Origin: a virus
IMG/VR virus record: IMGVR_UViG_3300044712_001935
Span: 1-43,125 of that record
Strand: one strand, 5' to 3'
Length of the DNA: 43,125 bases
How positions within the stretch are numbered: the stretch's first letter is position 1; every line of letters begins with the position of its first letter. The position numbers were made by a program, and so were the translations under genes. Below the pieces are notes generated by a model, which saw only the letters and a list, made by a program, of their open reading frames with translations, was not told the origin of the DNA and ran no database searches. Below are positions 22,401 through 30,410 of the stretch, piece after piece.

Positions 22401-25258
22401 TTCCCTCCGAGCGCGTGATTGAATTTCCTGGAATGGGCCGTGGTCTGTTTCAACATCACCTTCGCGCCCTCGGGCGAATCGAGCAGTTGCAGCACCAGAC
22501 CTGAGTCCAGGCCGATCTGCATGCTGTGGCTGAAGTCGCCGCGCACGGGGATGGGCTGGGGGGCAGGGGCGATGGGGCCGCCTTCGGCGTAGCCCTTGAC
22601 GAAGCCCTTGGGCAGGCGCAGGCCATTGAGGGCGGCCAGGGTGTCCAGGCCGTAGTGGCGCACGGCAGCGGCGCGCACCATGAACTCGCCGGCGGAGGCG
22701 AGGATGGGGACGCTGTCGCTGGTGGAGGTGCCGGGACCGTAGATGGGGCCACCGCCCGCGAAGCCCATGGCGCCCGCGGCGGCCTGAGCGACCTTCATGG
22801 CGGCCAGCTTCAGCACGGCCTGAGCGATGCTGAAACCCAGGGCCTTCATCTTGTCGGTGAGGGAGGAGGTCTTGTCGAGGAGGGTCTCCAGGAAGTTCGC
22901 GAAGCCGTCGATGAAGGCATCCCGAGCTGCATCCTTGAATTCCTTCAGCTGGTCCTTCATGTTGGCCAGCTTGATCTTCATGCCATCGAGCTCTTGCAGT
23001 TGCTGCTCGGCGGACTGGATCATCGCGGGATCGCCCACAAGCTGGGCCGCGACGAGCTGCATACGGGCGGCTTCCTCGATGACGGGAATCCACTTCTCAT
23101 AGGCGGCGGTGCGCAGGTCCACCGCCTGGGCCTCGGAGATGAGGTTGGCCTGGCGCTTCTGGTCGATGGCGGTGAGGTCCATGCCCAAGCCGGTCTGGGC
23201 GAACTGGACCTGGCGGCCGGCCTGGTCGTTGTTGGCCTTGGCGACGGCGGTGTCGCGCAGGCCTTCCAAGGCCTTCTTGGCATCGGGGCTCTTGGCCTGG
23301 CGGATCCGCTCGGCGTACTCGGCTTCGATGGCCTTGAGGGAGGCAGCGCCGGTGCGGCCCTTGGCCTGCTCCAGTTCACCCTCCAGTTTGATGGTCTCCA
23401 GCAGCCCGGCCCGGCGGAGGTCATCTCCTGTGCGCTCCAGGGCTTGGAGCTTCAGTTCGGCGTCAGCCTGCTTGGCTTTGATCTGAGAGGACAGGTCGGC
23501 CAACTTCTGGACACTGGCGGCCTTCTCGGCGGGGGTCTTGAGGGTGCCCTGGATGGATCGCTCGGCTGCGAGTTGGGCCTGGAGGCTGGATACTTCGAGA
23601 TCGGCCTGGGCCTTGATGGCCGTTTCCCGGGCCCGCAGGTAGGTCTCCAGGTCGATGAGGCCGTCCTTGTAGAAGGACTCGTTCAGCGCCGTGAATTCGT
23701 CCAGGGCCTGCTTCTGGGCCTCGGCGCCCCGCTTGGCGGCGGCGACCATGGAGGCGGCCTGGGCCTTGACCAGGGCCTCATCCACCGCGGTGAGAGACTT
23801 CCTGTCGTCCTTCTTCTTCGCAGCACCCTCAGGCTTCGCGAGGCCCAGGGCGACCTCCAGCGCCGCCACGGTCTCGTTGGCTGCCTGGAGTTTCAGCCTC
23901 AGGGCTGGGAGCACATCCACGGAGGCGAATTCCGTGTTTCCGCCCTCGCCGGTGACGGCCTGGGCCGGGCCGGCCTTCTCGGCGGCGGCCACGGTGATGG
24001 CTAGGCGGTCACGGTCTGCGCGGATGGTGGCGAGTTGGGTCTCCAGGGCCTGCTTCTGGGCCACATCGAGGGCCCGCATCGCCTCGGCCTTGTCGTTGAT
24101 GCCCTTGGTCTCGTCCTTCAGGATCTGCTGGTAGGAAGGGCTGATCTCGATGAGCTTGTCCTCGATCTCCTTCAGGGCCTTCGAATGCTTGGCGGCTTCA
24201 CGTTTGTTCGACCCGGCCTTCTCCAGGGCCTGGGCCTCCTTCTGGTACTGGTCCACCAGTTTCTCGCCATCCTGGACCATGCGGCCCTTGGCGGCGATGT
24301 CCTGGAGATCCTTCTTGTGGGACTCCTCCTGGGCAGCCTGAAGGGAAATGAGACCGGCCACCAGGGCTGAGATGGCCACAACGGCCAGGCCGATGGGCCC
24401 CAGGCCCGCGATGGCGGTGTAAAGCATCCGAACAGCCACCGTCGCCGCTGTCGCGGCGCTGCCGATCACCAGGAAGCTGCCACCGAAGGCCTTGGCAGCC
24501 GTGGGCATGCCAGCCAGCGCGGAGACCAGGCCGTCGATGGCCTTGGTGAGGCCGGGCAGCATGGTGCCGGCCACTTGGACGGTGACGCCCTGGGCGGCCA
24601 TCTCGAGGCGCTTCATGCTGTCGTTGAAGTCCTGGGCGGCCTTGGCGGTCTCGCCGCTGATGACGAGGCCCAGTTCCTGAAGCTTCTTCTTGGCGTTCTC
24701 GAAGCCCCCGTTGGCCAGGTCGTTCATCAAGGGGATGAGGTTGGCGCCGGACTTCCCGAAGATCCCCATCATGACGGCGGCCTTCCCGGCGCCATCCGAG
24801 TACTGAGATTGGGCGTTGGCCACCTTCAGCATGATCTGGTCGAGGCCGAGCCCCGCGAGATCCTGGGCGCTCAGCCCGATGCGCTTGAAGGCGCCGGCGA
24901 CCTCGGCATCGCCCTTGTTCAGGCCATCCATGGTCTTGCTCAGCTTGGCGAGGCCCTTGCCCAGGTCCTCCTGGGAGACATCAGCCTGCTGGGCCATATA
25001 GGTGAAGATGCTCATCTGCTCGACGGCCACCCCGGTCTTCTGGGCCATCTTCCCCAGTTGGTCGGCCGCTTCGAGGGCATGGGCGGCGAAGGCGGCGATC
25101 TGCTGCGCCGCGAAGAGCGTGCCCAGGGCCCCCAGCGCCTCGCCCGCATCCGTGCCGGCCCGAGTGGTCTTCTTGGTCTGGTCCTCGACCTTCCTGAGGG
25201 CGCTGATGACCTCCTGGATGCCCTCGGCCGAGAGTTTGACCCTCATCACATCAGACAC
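22397..25258 (-). CDS. Tape measure protein
   Basis: At 953 aa it is the longest protein here. A GTG start (MSDVMRVKLSAEGIQEVISALRKVED) is followed by long helical and coiled-coil stretches, a hydrophobic region near residues 260-310 (FLVIGSAATAATVAVRMLYTAIAGLGPIGLAVVAISALVAGLISLQ), and repetitive Ala/Lys/Glu/Gln-rich segments. The C-terminal part has Gly-rich and hydrophobic patches (AMGFAGGGPIYGPGTSTSDSVPILASAGEFMVRAAAVRHYG). It sets tail length and is injected into the host. Its place between chaperone and distal tail genes is typical. Confidence 0.9.
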   Translation of the reverse strand: MSDVMRVKLSAEGIQEVISALRKVEDQTKKTTRAGTDAGEALGALGTLFAAQQIAAFAAHALEAADQLGKMAQKTGVAVEQMSIFTYMAQQADVSQEDLGKGLAKLSKTMDGLNKGDAEVAGAFKRIGLSAQDLAGLGLDQIMLKVANAQSQYSDGAGKAAVMMGIFGKSGANLIPLMNDLANGGFENAKKKLQELGLVISGETAKAAQDFNDSMKRLEMAAQGVTVQVAGTMLPGLTKAIDGLVSALAGMPTAAKAFGGSFLVIGSAATAATVAVRMLYTAIAGLGPIGLAVVAISALVAGLISLQAAQEESHKKDLQDIAAKGRMVQDGEKLVDQYQKEAQALEKAGSNKREAAKHSKALKEIEDKLIEISPSYQQILKDETKGINDKAEAMRALDVAQKQALETQLATIRADRDRLAITVAAAEKAGPAQAVTGEGGNTEFASVDVLPALRLKLQAANETVAALEVALGLAKPEGAAKKKDDRKSLTAVDEALVKAQAASMVAAAKRGAEAQKQALDEFTALNESFYKDGLIDLETYLRARETAIKAQADLEVSSLQAQLAAERSIQGTLKTPAEKAASVQKLADLSSQIKAKQADAELKLQALERTGDDLRRAGLLETIKLEGELEQAKGRTGAASLKAIEAEYAERIRQAKSPDAKKALEGLRDTAVAKANNDQAGRQVQFAQTGLGMDLTAIDQKRQANLISEAQAVDLRTAAYEKWIPVIEEAARMQLVAAQLVGDPAMIQSAEQQLQELDGMKIKLANMKDQLKEFKDAARDAFIDGFANFLETLLDKTSSLTDKMKALGFSIAQAVLKLAAMKVAQAAAGAMGFAGGGPIYGPGTSTSDSVPILASAGEFMVRAAAVRHYGLDTLAALNGLRLPKGFVKGYAEGGPIAPAPQPIPVRGDFSHSMQIGLDSGLVLQLLDSPEGAKVMLKQTTAHSRKFNHALGGK

Positions 25259-25796
25259 GGCGGAGCTCCCGGGTGGCCTTCTGGACGGAGTTCGTGTCGG
25301 CCATGGAGAAGCTGGCCGCGGTGATGTCGCGCGCGAGCTGCTCCCGCTCCTGGCGGATGGACTCCTCCAGGAAGGCCCGCATCTGGCTGAGGGTCAGGTT
25401 CTGGAGGGATTCCCAGGAGTGGCCGAAGGTGATCAGGCGCTGGGTGATCGAGGCCCAGGTGAGGTCGTCGCCCTCGGACCCGCCACCCTTCTCTGGATCC
25501 CAGAGCTCGGCGTTGATGGCCAGGGCGAAGCTGGCCAGCTTTTCGAATTCTTCCTCGGGCAAGGCAGTCACCCAGGCCCGGGGCCGACCGCTGGCGCCCT
25601 CCAGAAGATCGATGAAGGCATCCCAGGCGTCCGTGGGCACTTCGATGCCGCCCGACACGACCATGACCCCCCACCCGCGCATGGCGAGATCCACCAGGGG
25701 AAGCTCGCGGAACACGACGGGACGGATGGACAGCCGTTCCCCGCCGACCCGGAGCGGGAGGGCGGGGAACAGGTTGGTCAGAGTGGCATCAGCCAT
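25251..25796 (-). CDS. Tail assembly chaperone
   Basis: The 181-aa protein (MADATLTNLFPALPLRVGGERLSIRPVVFRELP) lies between the major tail protein and tape measure, the position of gpG/gpGT-type chaperones. It is helical and acidic in the centre (LPEEEFEKLASFALAINAELWDPEKGG). I see one uninterrupted frame and no slippery heptamer was demonstrated at its end, so a frameshifted GT product is unconfirmed. Confidence 0.65.
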   Translation of the reverse strand: MADATLTNLFPALPLRVGGERLSIRPVVFRELPLVDLAMRGWGVMVVSGGIEVPTDAWDAFIDLLEGASGRPRAWVTALPEEEFEKLASFALAINAELWDPEKGGGSEGDDLTWASITQRLITFGHSWESLQNLTLSQMRAFLEESIRQEREQLARDITAASFSMADTNSVQKATRELRRV

Positions 25797-25800
25797 CGGC

Positions 25801-26577
25801 CTACTTCAGGTTGTAGACCGCGCCGAACTGGCCGAGCGCGGCGTTCGAGGGCTTGAGGTCGTCCATGAGGACGGAGCCCTCAATCGGGAACTTCGCGTAG
25901 TCGTCGGTGATGAGATCGAACTGCTTGGAGGGGTCGATCAGCACCTTGTAGAGGTCGATCAGCACCGGGTTGTTACTGTCGGCGGTGTTCAGGCCCTCGA
26001 TGAAGAAGAAGTAGGGCACGGAGCCGGTGGTGAAGAGGCCCAGCTCGGTGGTGGCGCCCGGGGTGTAGTCGGCCTTCAGGGGGCCGGTGAAGGGCCCGCC
26101 CGTGGTGAGATCGAGGATCTCGATCGCGCCGGCCGTGGCGTTCAGCCGGTAGTTCACGTTGTTGGTGAGGGTCTTGGGGGTGCCCGTGCTGTCCTTGATG
26201 GTGACGGCGGTGGCGGCCCGCTTCGCGAACTTGAGGAGGTCGCCCACGGCCAGGGTGGTGACGCCGGCGCCCAGCACTTCGCCGGTGATGGCGGAGCCCG
26301 CGGCGACGGTGGTCACGGAGCCACGGAAGCAGAGCTGAAGGTTTTCCTTCTGGATGCTCTCGAGGGTGAGGGAGAGGCTGGCCTTCTTCTCGGTGTCCAT
26401 GCGGGCATCGGTGAGGTTCTGGCCGGACCAGCTTTCCTTGTGTTCGATGGTGGTGAGCTCGAGGCCGATCTTGGCCTCGGGGCAGTTGCCGACCCAGCGG
26501 AGGTTCTGGGGGTTCCCGCTGGCATCGCGGGTTCCCATCCAGACCTTGCCCTGGCCGCGGTAGAGGAGGGTGGCCAT
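25801..26577 (-). CDS. Major tail (tube) protein
   Basis: MATLLYRGQGKVWMGTRDASGNPQNLRWVGNCPEAKIGLELTTIEHKESWSGQ at 258 aa matches phage tail tube proteins, with the typical GNCPEAKIGLE...EHKESWSGQN block near the N terminus and a beta-sandwich body. It is followed by the chaperone and tape measure. The protein would form hexameric rings stacked into the tube. Confidence 0.85.
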   Translation of the reverse strand: MATLLYRGQGKVWMGTRDASGNPQNLRWVGNCPEAKIGLELTTIEHKESWSGQNLTDARMDTEKKASLSLTLESIQKENLQLCFRGSVTTVAAGSAITGEVLGAGVTTLAVGDLLKFAKRAATAVTIKDSTGTPKTLTNNVNYRLNATAGAIEILDLTTGGPFTGPLKADYTPGATTELGLFTTGSVPYFFFIEGLNTADSNNPVLIDLYKVLIDPSKQFDLITDDYAKFPIEGSVLMDDLKPSNAALGQFGAVYNLK

Positions 26578-26591
26578 CTAGGGCTCCTTCT

Positions 26592-27050
26592 TCAATAGGG
26601 CTGCGACGGATCGGCAGCCATGTGGCGGTGGGTGATCAGAAAGTGGGCATCCAGGTCGCCGAAGGGCTGGGCCTGGGGAATGGCGGCCGACCAGACCCGG
26701 GAGGCGGGCGCCACCCGGCGGGCAAGGCCGCCGAGGGACTGGTCGGTCAGAAGCTGCTGGGTGGACCAGAGCCAGAGAGGATCCAGGGCCTGATCCACCG
26801 ATTCACCCGCCCCGGGCTTGGCCCAGTGGGCCAGCTTCACCTCGGTCTGGGTCTCCGAGCCACCGCCGATGCTGTCGCTGGTGGCGGTCACGGTGTAGAT
26901 CGAGATATGGGGCAGGTTGGCGGGCTTCAGCTCGAGCGTGCGGTAGCGGTCCACCGTGAGACCGGCGGGCATGGGGTGAGGCCCCAGGGGAGCGCCCTTG
27001 AGCCTGGTTTCCACCTCGGCGAGGATGAGTTGCTCCCGGCTGGTGGTCAT
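26592..27050 (-). CDS. Tail completion / minor tail protein (152 aa)
   Basis: MTTSREQLILAEVETRLKGAPLGPHPMPAGLTVDRYRTLELKPANLPHISIYTVTATSD has the length and position of gpU/gpZ-like terminator proteins that cap the tail or bind the head connector. The start overlaps the upstream stop (ATGA). The sequence gives only positional support. Confidence 0.6.
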   Translation of the reverse strand: MTTSREQLILAEVETRLKGAPLGPHPMPAGLTVDRYRTLELKPANLPHISIYTVTATSDSIGGGSETQTEVKLAHWAKPGAGESVDQALDPLWLWSTQQLLTDQSLGGLARRVAPASRVWSAAIPQAQPFGDLDAHFLITHRHMAADPSQPY

Positions 27051-27346
27051 ACGGCGTCCAGTCCGACGATGGCTTCCAGGCCGTCGCCCTTGCGGTGGGG
27101 GCCCGCCATCACGGTGTAGGTGGTGCCATCCGCGACGAGGGTGTTGCCGGGGGCGAGGCCGGGAAGGTCTGGGTACGGGTAGGTGAGGGTGATGCCATCC
27201 AGGCCGAGCTGCGCCTGGCCCTCGCCGCCCCAGCCCTGGCCATCGAAATTGAGGATGGCCAGGATGCTGGGATTGGCGGCGAAGGTCACGCTCACCGCCC
27301 CGGGGGTGGCGGCGATGAGCGCGCGGAACTCGGTGAGAGCGGACAC
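27047..27346 (-). CDS. Head-tail connector protein (gpFII-like, 99 aa)
   Basis: The GTG start gives MSALTEFRALIAATPGAVSVTFAANPSILAILNFDGQGWGGEGQAQLGLDG. It is a small beta-rich protein between the capsid genes and the tail completion protein, as gpFII is in lambda. It should link the head connector to the tail. The family is inferred from size, position and beta content. Confidence 0.6.
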   Translation of the reverse strand: MSALTEFRALIAATPGAVSVTFAANPSILAILNFDGQGWGGEGQAQLGLDGITLTYPYPDLPGLAPGNTLVADGTTYTVMAGPHRKGDGLEAIVGLDAV

Positions 27347-27347
27347 C

Positions 27348-27695
27348 TCAGGGCTCCAGGGTCAGGACGCCGCCCAGGTAGGGGGCGGCCTCCTCGTCCG
27401 TGGCCGTGAGGGTGTCGCCAGGCGCCCAGTCCTTGTCCTGGAAGCCGAGGAAGGCCCAGTTCACCCGGTAGGTCTTGGGTTCGCCGGGAGTCGGATCGGC
27501 TTCAGTGGGCGTGGCCGAGGGCACCTCCGGCGCAGGCGCGCCAGCGCCGGAATCGGACTCCGGAGCCGCGGGAGGGAGGCCCTCCGGTGCGGACATGCCA
27601 GTGGCGGGATCGGCCTCGGGGGCCGGGGGGAGGGGGGCCTCAGGCGCGGACGCGCCGGAGGTGGGAGGCGGGGGAGGAGTGAAGAACTTGGCCAT
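27348..27695 (-). CDS. Pro/Ala-rich head-associated protein (115 aa)
   Basis: MAKFFTPPPPPTSGASAPEAPLPPAPEADPATG... has a long proline/alanine-rich disordered N-terminal half, followed by a folded C-terminal part (TYRVNWAFLGFQDKDWAPGDTLTATDEEAAPYLGGVLTLEP). Such layouts occur in gpFI-like proteins that help DNA packaging. The start is placed at the first ATG after the capsid stop; the Shine-Dalgarno is weak. Confidence 0.6.
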   Translation of the reverse strand: MAKFFTPPPPPTSGASAPEAPLPPAPEADPATGMSAPEGLPPAAPESDSGAGAPAPEVPSATPTEADPTPGEPKTYRVNWAFLGFQDKDWAPGDTLTATDEEAAPYLGGVLTLEP

Positions 27696-27699
27696 GGCG

Positions 27700-28647
27700 C
27701 TACGCGATCGCGTTCTGCCAGAAGTAGCCAAGGTTGGAGGCCGCGATCATCTCCTTGACGGACATGCCCACGCGCACCCGGATGCCGCCGCGGAGGCCGA
27801 TGTCCGGATCGTCCATGATGGTGCCGGCGATGCGGTTCTCGAACTCGGCGGTGTAGCCGAAGGTGATGCCGCGGTTGGTGTCGGCGCCCTCGTCGATGAA
27901 GAGGATGGACGCGTGCTTGCCCCAGGTGCGGGCCATGACACCGGCCTGCCCCTTGCGGGCGGTGTTGACGAAAGACTGGCCGATGGCGAGCCGGGGAATT
28001 TCCAGCGCATCCATGAAGGCCTGGCGGCTGACCATCCCGATGCTGTTGGCGGAACCCAGCACCTTGGAGATGACCTTGGGGTGCTGCTTCAGCTTGGTCC
28101 AGACCTGCTGGCCGAGCACCAGGGTGTTGCCCGGGATCAGGAGCAGGTCGCGGGCGTCGAGAATGGCGGCCACGGGATCGGAGTTGGCGTAGTCGGACCA
28201 CTGGCCGGTGCCGGAGAGGGTGGTCTTGTTGTTGGTCGGGTAGTTGGCGGCGTTGAAGACCACGCCGGCGGTGCGGACCTCGCGGTCGAGCAGGATGAGG
28301 TTGGTGAGGTACTCGACGGCCTTGCCCTGGGGGTCATAGCCCACGCGGGAGTTGGCCGCGTTGGTCATGTCCTTGGAGGGAATGGGGTCCTCGAGGCCGT
28401 AGTCCTCGGTGGAGCTGCCGACCTTGGTGCCGCCGAACTCGATCTGGTTCACCTTCGAGGTGCGGCCGACGCGGGTGTCGGGGACGGTGTACTGGTCCTC
28501 CACGGGGAAGGACAGGTACTCGAAGGCCTCCGTGGCCACCTGGGTCCGGGGGAGCACCTGGTCGGCGATGAGGGTGTAGGCGGGGTTGGAATACGCCAGG
28601 GCGATGCCCGTGAGCGTGGGGTTGTACTGGAAGGGGGACTTGGCCAT
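27700..28647 (-). CDS. Major capsid protein
   Basis: The 315-aa protein (MAKSPFQYNPTLTGIALAYSNPAYTLIADQVLPRTQVATEAFEYLSF) resembles HK97-fold capsid proteins. It has long N-terminal arm sequences, VPDTRVGRTSKVNQIEFGG, GLEDPIPSKDMTNAAN and a C-terminal FGYTAEFENRIAGTIMDDPDIGLRGGIRVRVGMS. It follows the decorator and the protease, the order used by lambda. It should form the head shell. Confidence 0.88.
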   Translation of the reverse strand: MAKSPFQYNPTLTGIALAYSNPAYTLIADQVLPRTQVATEAFEYLSFPVEDQYTVPDTRVGRTSKVNQIEFGGTKVGSSTEDYGLEDPIPSKDMTNAANSRVGYDPQGKAVEYLTNLILLDREVRTAGVVFNAANYPTNNKTTLSGTGQWSDYANSDPVAAILDARDLLLIPGNTLVLGQQVWTKLKQHPKVISKVLGSANSIGMVSRQAFMDALEIPRLAIGQSFVNTARKGQAGVMARTWGKHASILFIDEGADTNRGITFGYTAEFENRIAGTIMDDPDIGLRGGIRVRVGMSVKEMIAASNLGYFWQNAIA

Positions 28648-28659
28648 GTGCGGGTCTCC

Positions 28660-29037
28660 TTAGCCCTGGAACGAGCCGGGGGAAAGCAGGACGGGGATGA
28701 TGTCGCCGGAGACGCCGGAAACGAGGGCCGCCCCGATGACGCGGTTGTTGGTGCCCGCGGCCGGCGCGGCGGTGACGCCCTGGCCGGTGGCATCGGAGGT
28801 CAGGAGATCACCCCGGGTGACGGTGCCGCCCAGCTGCAGGTCGGCGATGCCATCGTGGATGACATCCACCGTGTCGCCGGTGGCGGCGCTCATGAGGGGG
28901 ACGGTGACGCCGACGAGCTTGTCGCCCACGGCGGCGGCCTGGAGCACGCCGTAGTCGGCGGCACCGGGCTTCACGATGCGGCAGGGGCTGATGGCGCCCT
29001 CGGCCGAGTAGGACTTGACGACTTCACGGTTCGCCAT
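28660..29037 (-). CDS. Capsid decoration protein (gpD-like, DUF2190)
   Basis: MANREVVKSYSAEGAISPCRIVKPGAADYGVLQAAAVGDKLVGVTV... is 125 aa of beta-rich sequence with the DUF2190 pattern (ISPCRIVKPGAADYGVLQA). The family sits between protease and capsid genes and stabilises expanded heads, like lambda gpD. The good match and position make this assignment firm. Confidence 0.82.
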   Translation of the reverse strand: MANREVVKSYSAEGAISPCRIVKPGAADYGVLQAAAVGDKLVGVTVPLMSAATGDTVDVIHDGIADLQLGGTVTRGDLLTSDATGQGVTAAPAAGTNNRVIGAALVSGVSGDIIPVLLSPGSFQG

Positions 29038-29040
29038 GGG

Positions 29041-29502
29041 TCACTCCTTTCCCTTGGTGAGTTCGGCGGAAGCCTGGGCCGCGGTGAGGGTGCGGCCCTC
29101 GCTCTTGGCCTTGGCGATGTGGGCGGTGATCTGGTTGGCGTGGGCGCGGCCGGCGTCTTCGGACTCGGCCTTGCTCTCCGCGGCCTGGTTGGCGGCTTCG
29201 GCATCGACGGCCGCGGCGTCGTCGGCGCCGGGGAGGGCCTTGCCGCCCTGCTCGGTCTTGGCCTTGGCCTTGGCCAGGTCGGCCTTCTCGGCCGCGATGA
29301 CGGCCATGGCGGCGGCGCCGGGCGAGGTCTTGCCGTCGAGGGCGCAGCCCAGGGCGATGTCCTCGTAGCCGGGCTTGCTGGCGTCGAGACAGCCCTTAAA
29401 CCGCTCGGTCTCGGCGCTGGCGCCCTCGGCCCTGGCTTCCGCCTGGATGGCGGTGAACAGCTCGGGCGCCTCGGCGGCCAGCTGCTCGCGGGTGATGGTC
29501 AT
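29041..29502 (-). CDS. Nested scaffold protein (Nu3-like), internal start in protease gene
   Basis: Within the protease gene an ATG at 29502 has a strong Shine-Dalgarno GGAGGA, better placed than most phage starts. It would give a 153-aa protein, MTITREQLAAEAPELFTAIQ..., in the same frame as the protease C-terminal part. Lambda C contains Nu3 in the same way: a scaffold made from an internal start shares the protease C terminus. The sequence is highly helical and charged, as scaffold proteins are. Confidence 0.65.
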   Translation of the reverse strand: MTITREQLAAEAPELFTAIQAEARAEGASAETERFKGCLDASKPGYEDIALGCALDGKTSPGAAAMAVIAAEKADLAKAKAKTEQGGKALPGADDAAAVDAEAANQAAESKAESEDAGRAHANQITAHIAKAKSEGRTLTAAQASAELTKGKE

Positions 29503-30402
29503 GGATTCCTCCAATGAGGGGGGGTTCTTGGGAGGCGAGGCAGCACCGGCCCCGGTCTTGCGGGTGAAGCGCTCCTGGTTCAGCTGGGTGATGAGGTCGG
29601 CCATGGTGGAAACACCGTCCACCAGCCCGGCCGCCACGGCCTGCTGCCCCAGGAACACACGGCCATCGGCCATGTCGGCCAGGGCGGTGTCGACCGACAC
29701 CCCCCGGAATTTCGCGATCTCTTCGATGAACACGCTGTAGATGTGATCCACCTGGGCCTTGATGGAGGCGCGGCCATCCTCGGTCAGGGGGGCAAACTGG
29801 CTTGCGATGCGCTTGTAGGCGCCGGCGGTGATCTCGGTGGTCTTGACACCCTGCTGGGCTTCCTGGGCCGAGATGTCGCGGTGGGCCGCGACCACGCCAA
29901 TGGAACCCACCTCGGTGGTGTCGCTGGTGATGTAGACCTTCTCGGTGGCGGCGCCGATCCAGTAGGCCGCGCTGCACATGCAGCCGTCAGCCAGGCTCAC
30001 GATGGGCTTCTGCCCGCGCGCCGCGAAGACCGCCTGGGCCAGCTCCTGGGTGCCATCCACCATGCCGCCGGGGCTGTCGATCCAGAGCACGATGGAGTGG
30101 ACCTGGGGATCCTGGAGGGCGGCCTGCAGGTCCTGCTGGGCCAGCGCGCTGGAGGTCATGCCGCAAATCCGGTTCCAGGCGCTGTCCATCTTGGTGATGA
30201 CCCCCTGGATGGGGATCACGGCCACGCCATCCTGGAGCTGGTAGGGCTGCCGCTCGCTGCCGGAAGGCCGGCCCGTGGCGGCCTCCCAGGCCTTGAGGTC
30301 GAGCTTCTCGCGCCGGGTGTGGGCGTAGTAGAGGTCGCGGATCTCCTGGAGCCGGGCTTCGGAGAGGGCCCAGGGGGCGGAAAGGATGTTGAGGATGCGC
30401 AT
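29041..30402 (-). CDS. Head maturation protease (S49/SppA family, lambda C-like)
   Basis: The 453-aa protein has the S49 fold: AVIPIQGVITK (about 61-71), LWIDSPGGMVDG (about 106-117) and the catalytic serine in CMCSAAYWIGAA (Ser144). TEVGSIGV (163-170) and AYKRIAS (Lys197 a candidate base) follow. The C-terminal third is a scaffold region. It processes portal and scaffold during head assembly. It sits between portal and decoration genes. Confidence 0.9.
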   Translation of the reverse strand: MRILNILSAPWALSEARLQEIRDLYYAHTRREKLDLKAWEAATGRPSGSERQPYQLQDGVAVIPIQGVITKMDSAWNRICGMTSSALAQQDLQAALQDPQVHSIVLWIDSPGGMVDGTQELAQAVFAARGQKPIVSLADGCMCSAAYWIGAATEKVYITSDTTEVGSIGVVAAHRDISAQEAQQGVKTTEITAGAYKRIASQFAPLTEDGRASIKAQVDHIYSVFIEEIAKFRGVSVDTALADMADGRVFLGQQAVAAGLVDGVSTMADLITQLNQERFTRKTGAGAASPPKNPPSLEESMTITREQLAAEAPELFTAIQAEARAEGASAETERFKGCLDASKPGYEDIALGCALDGKTSPGAAAMAVIAAEKADLAKAKAKTEQGGKALPGADDAAAVDAEAANQAAESKAESEDAGRAHANQITAHIAKAKSEGRTLTAAQASAELTKGKE

Positions 30403-30410
30403 GGGGTCTC

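Noticed and set aside
25251-25300. Programmed frameshift (G/GT type) in the tail chaperone
   Set aside because: No clear slippery heptamer was identified by eye and the tape measure start immediately follows.
27475-29517. 680-aa plus-strand frame opposite the capsid genes
   Set aside because: Gly/Val/Ala-biased shadow of the capsid, decorator and connector genes on the other strand; no domain.
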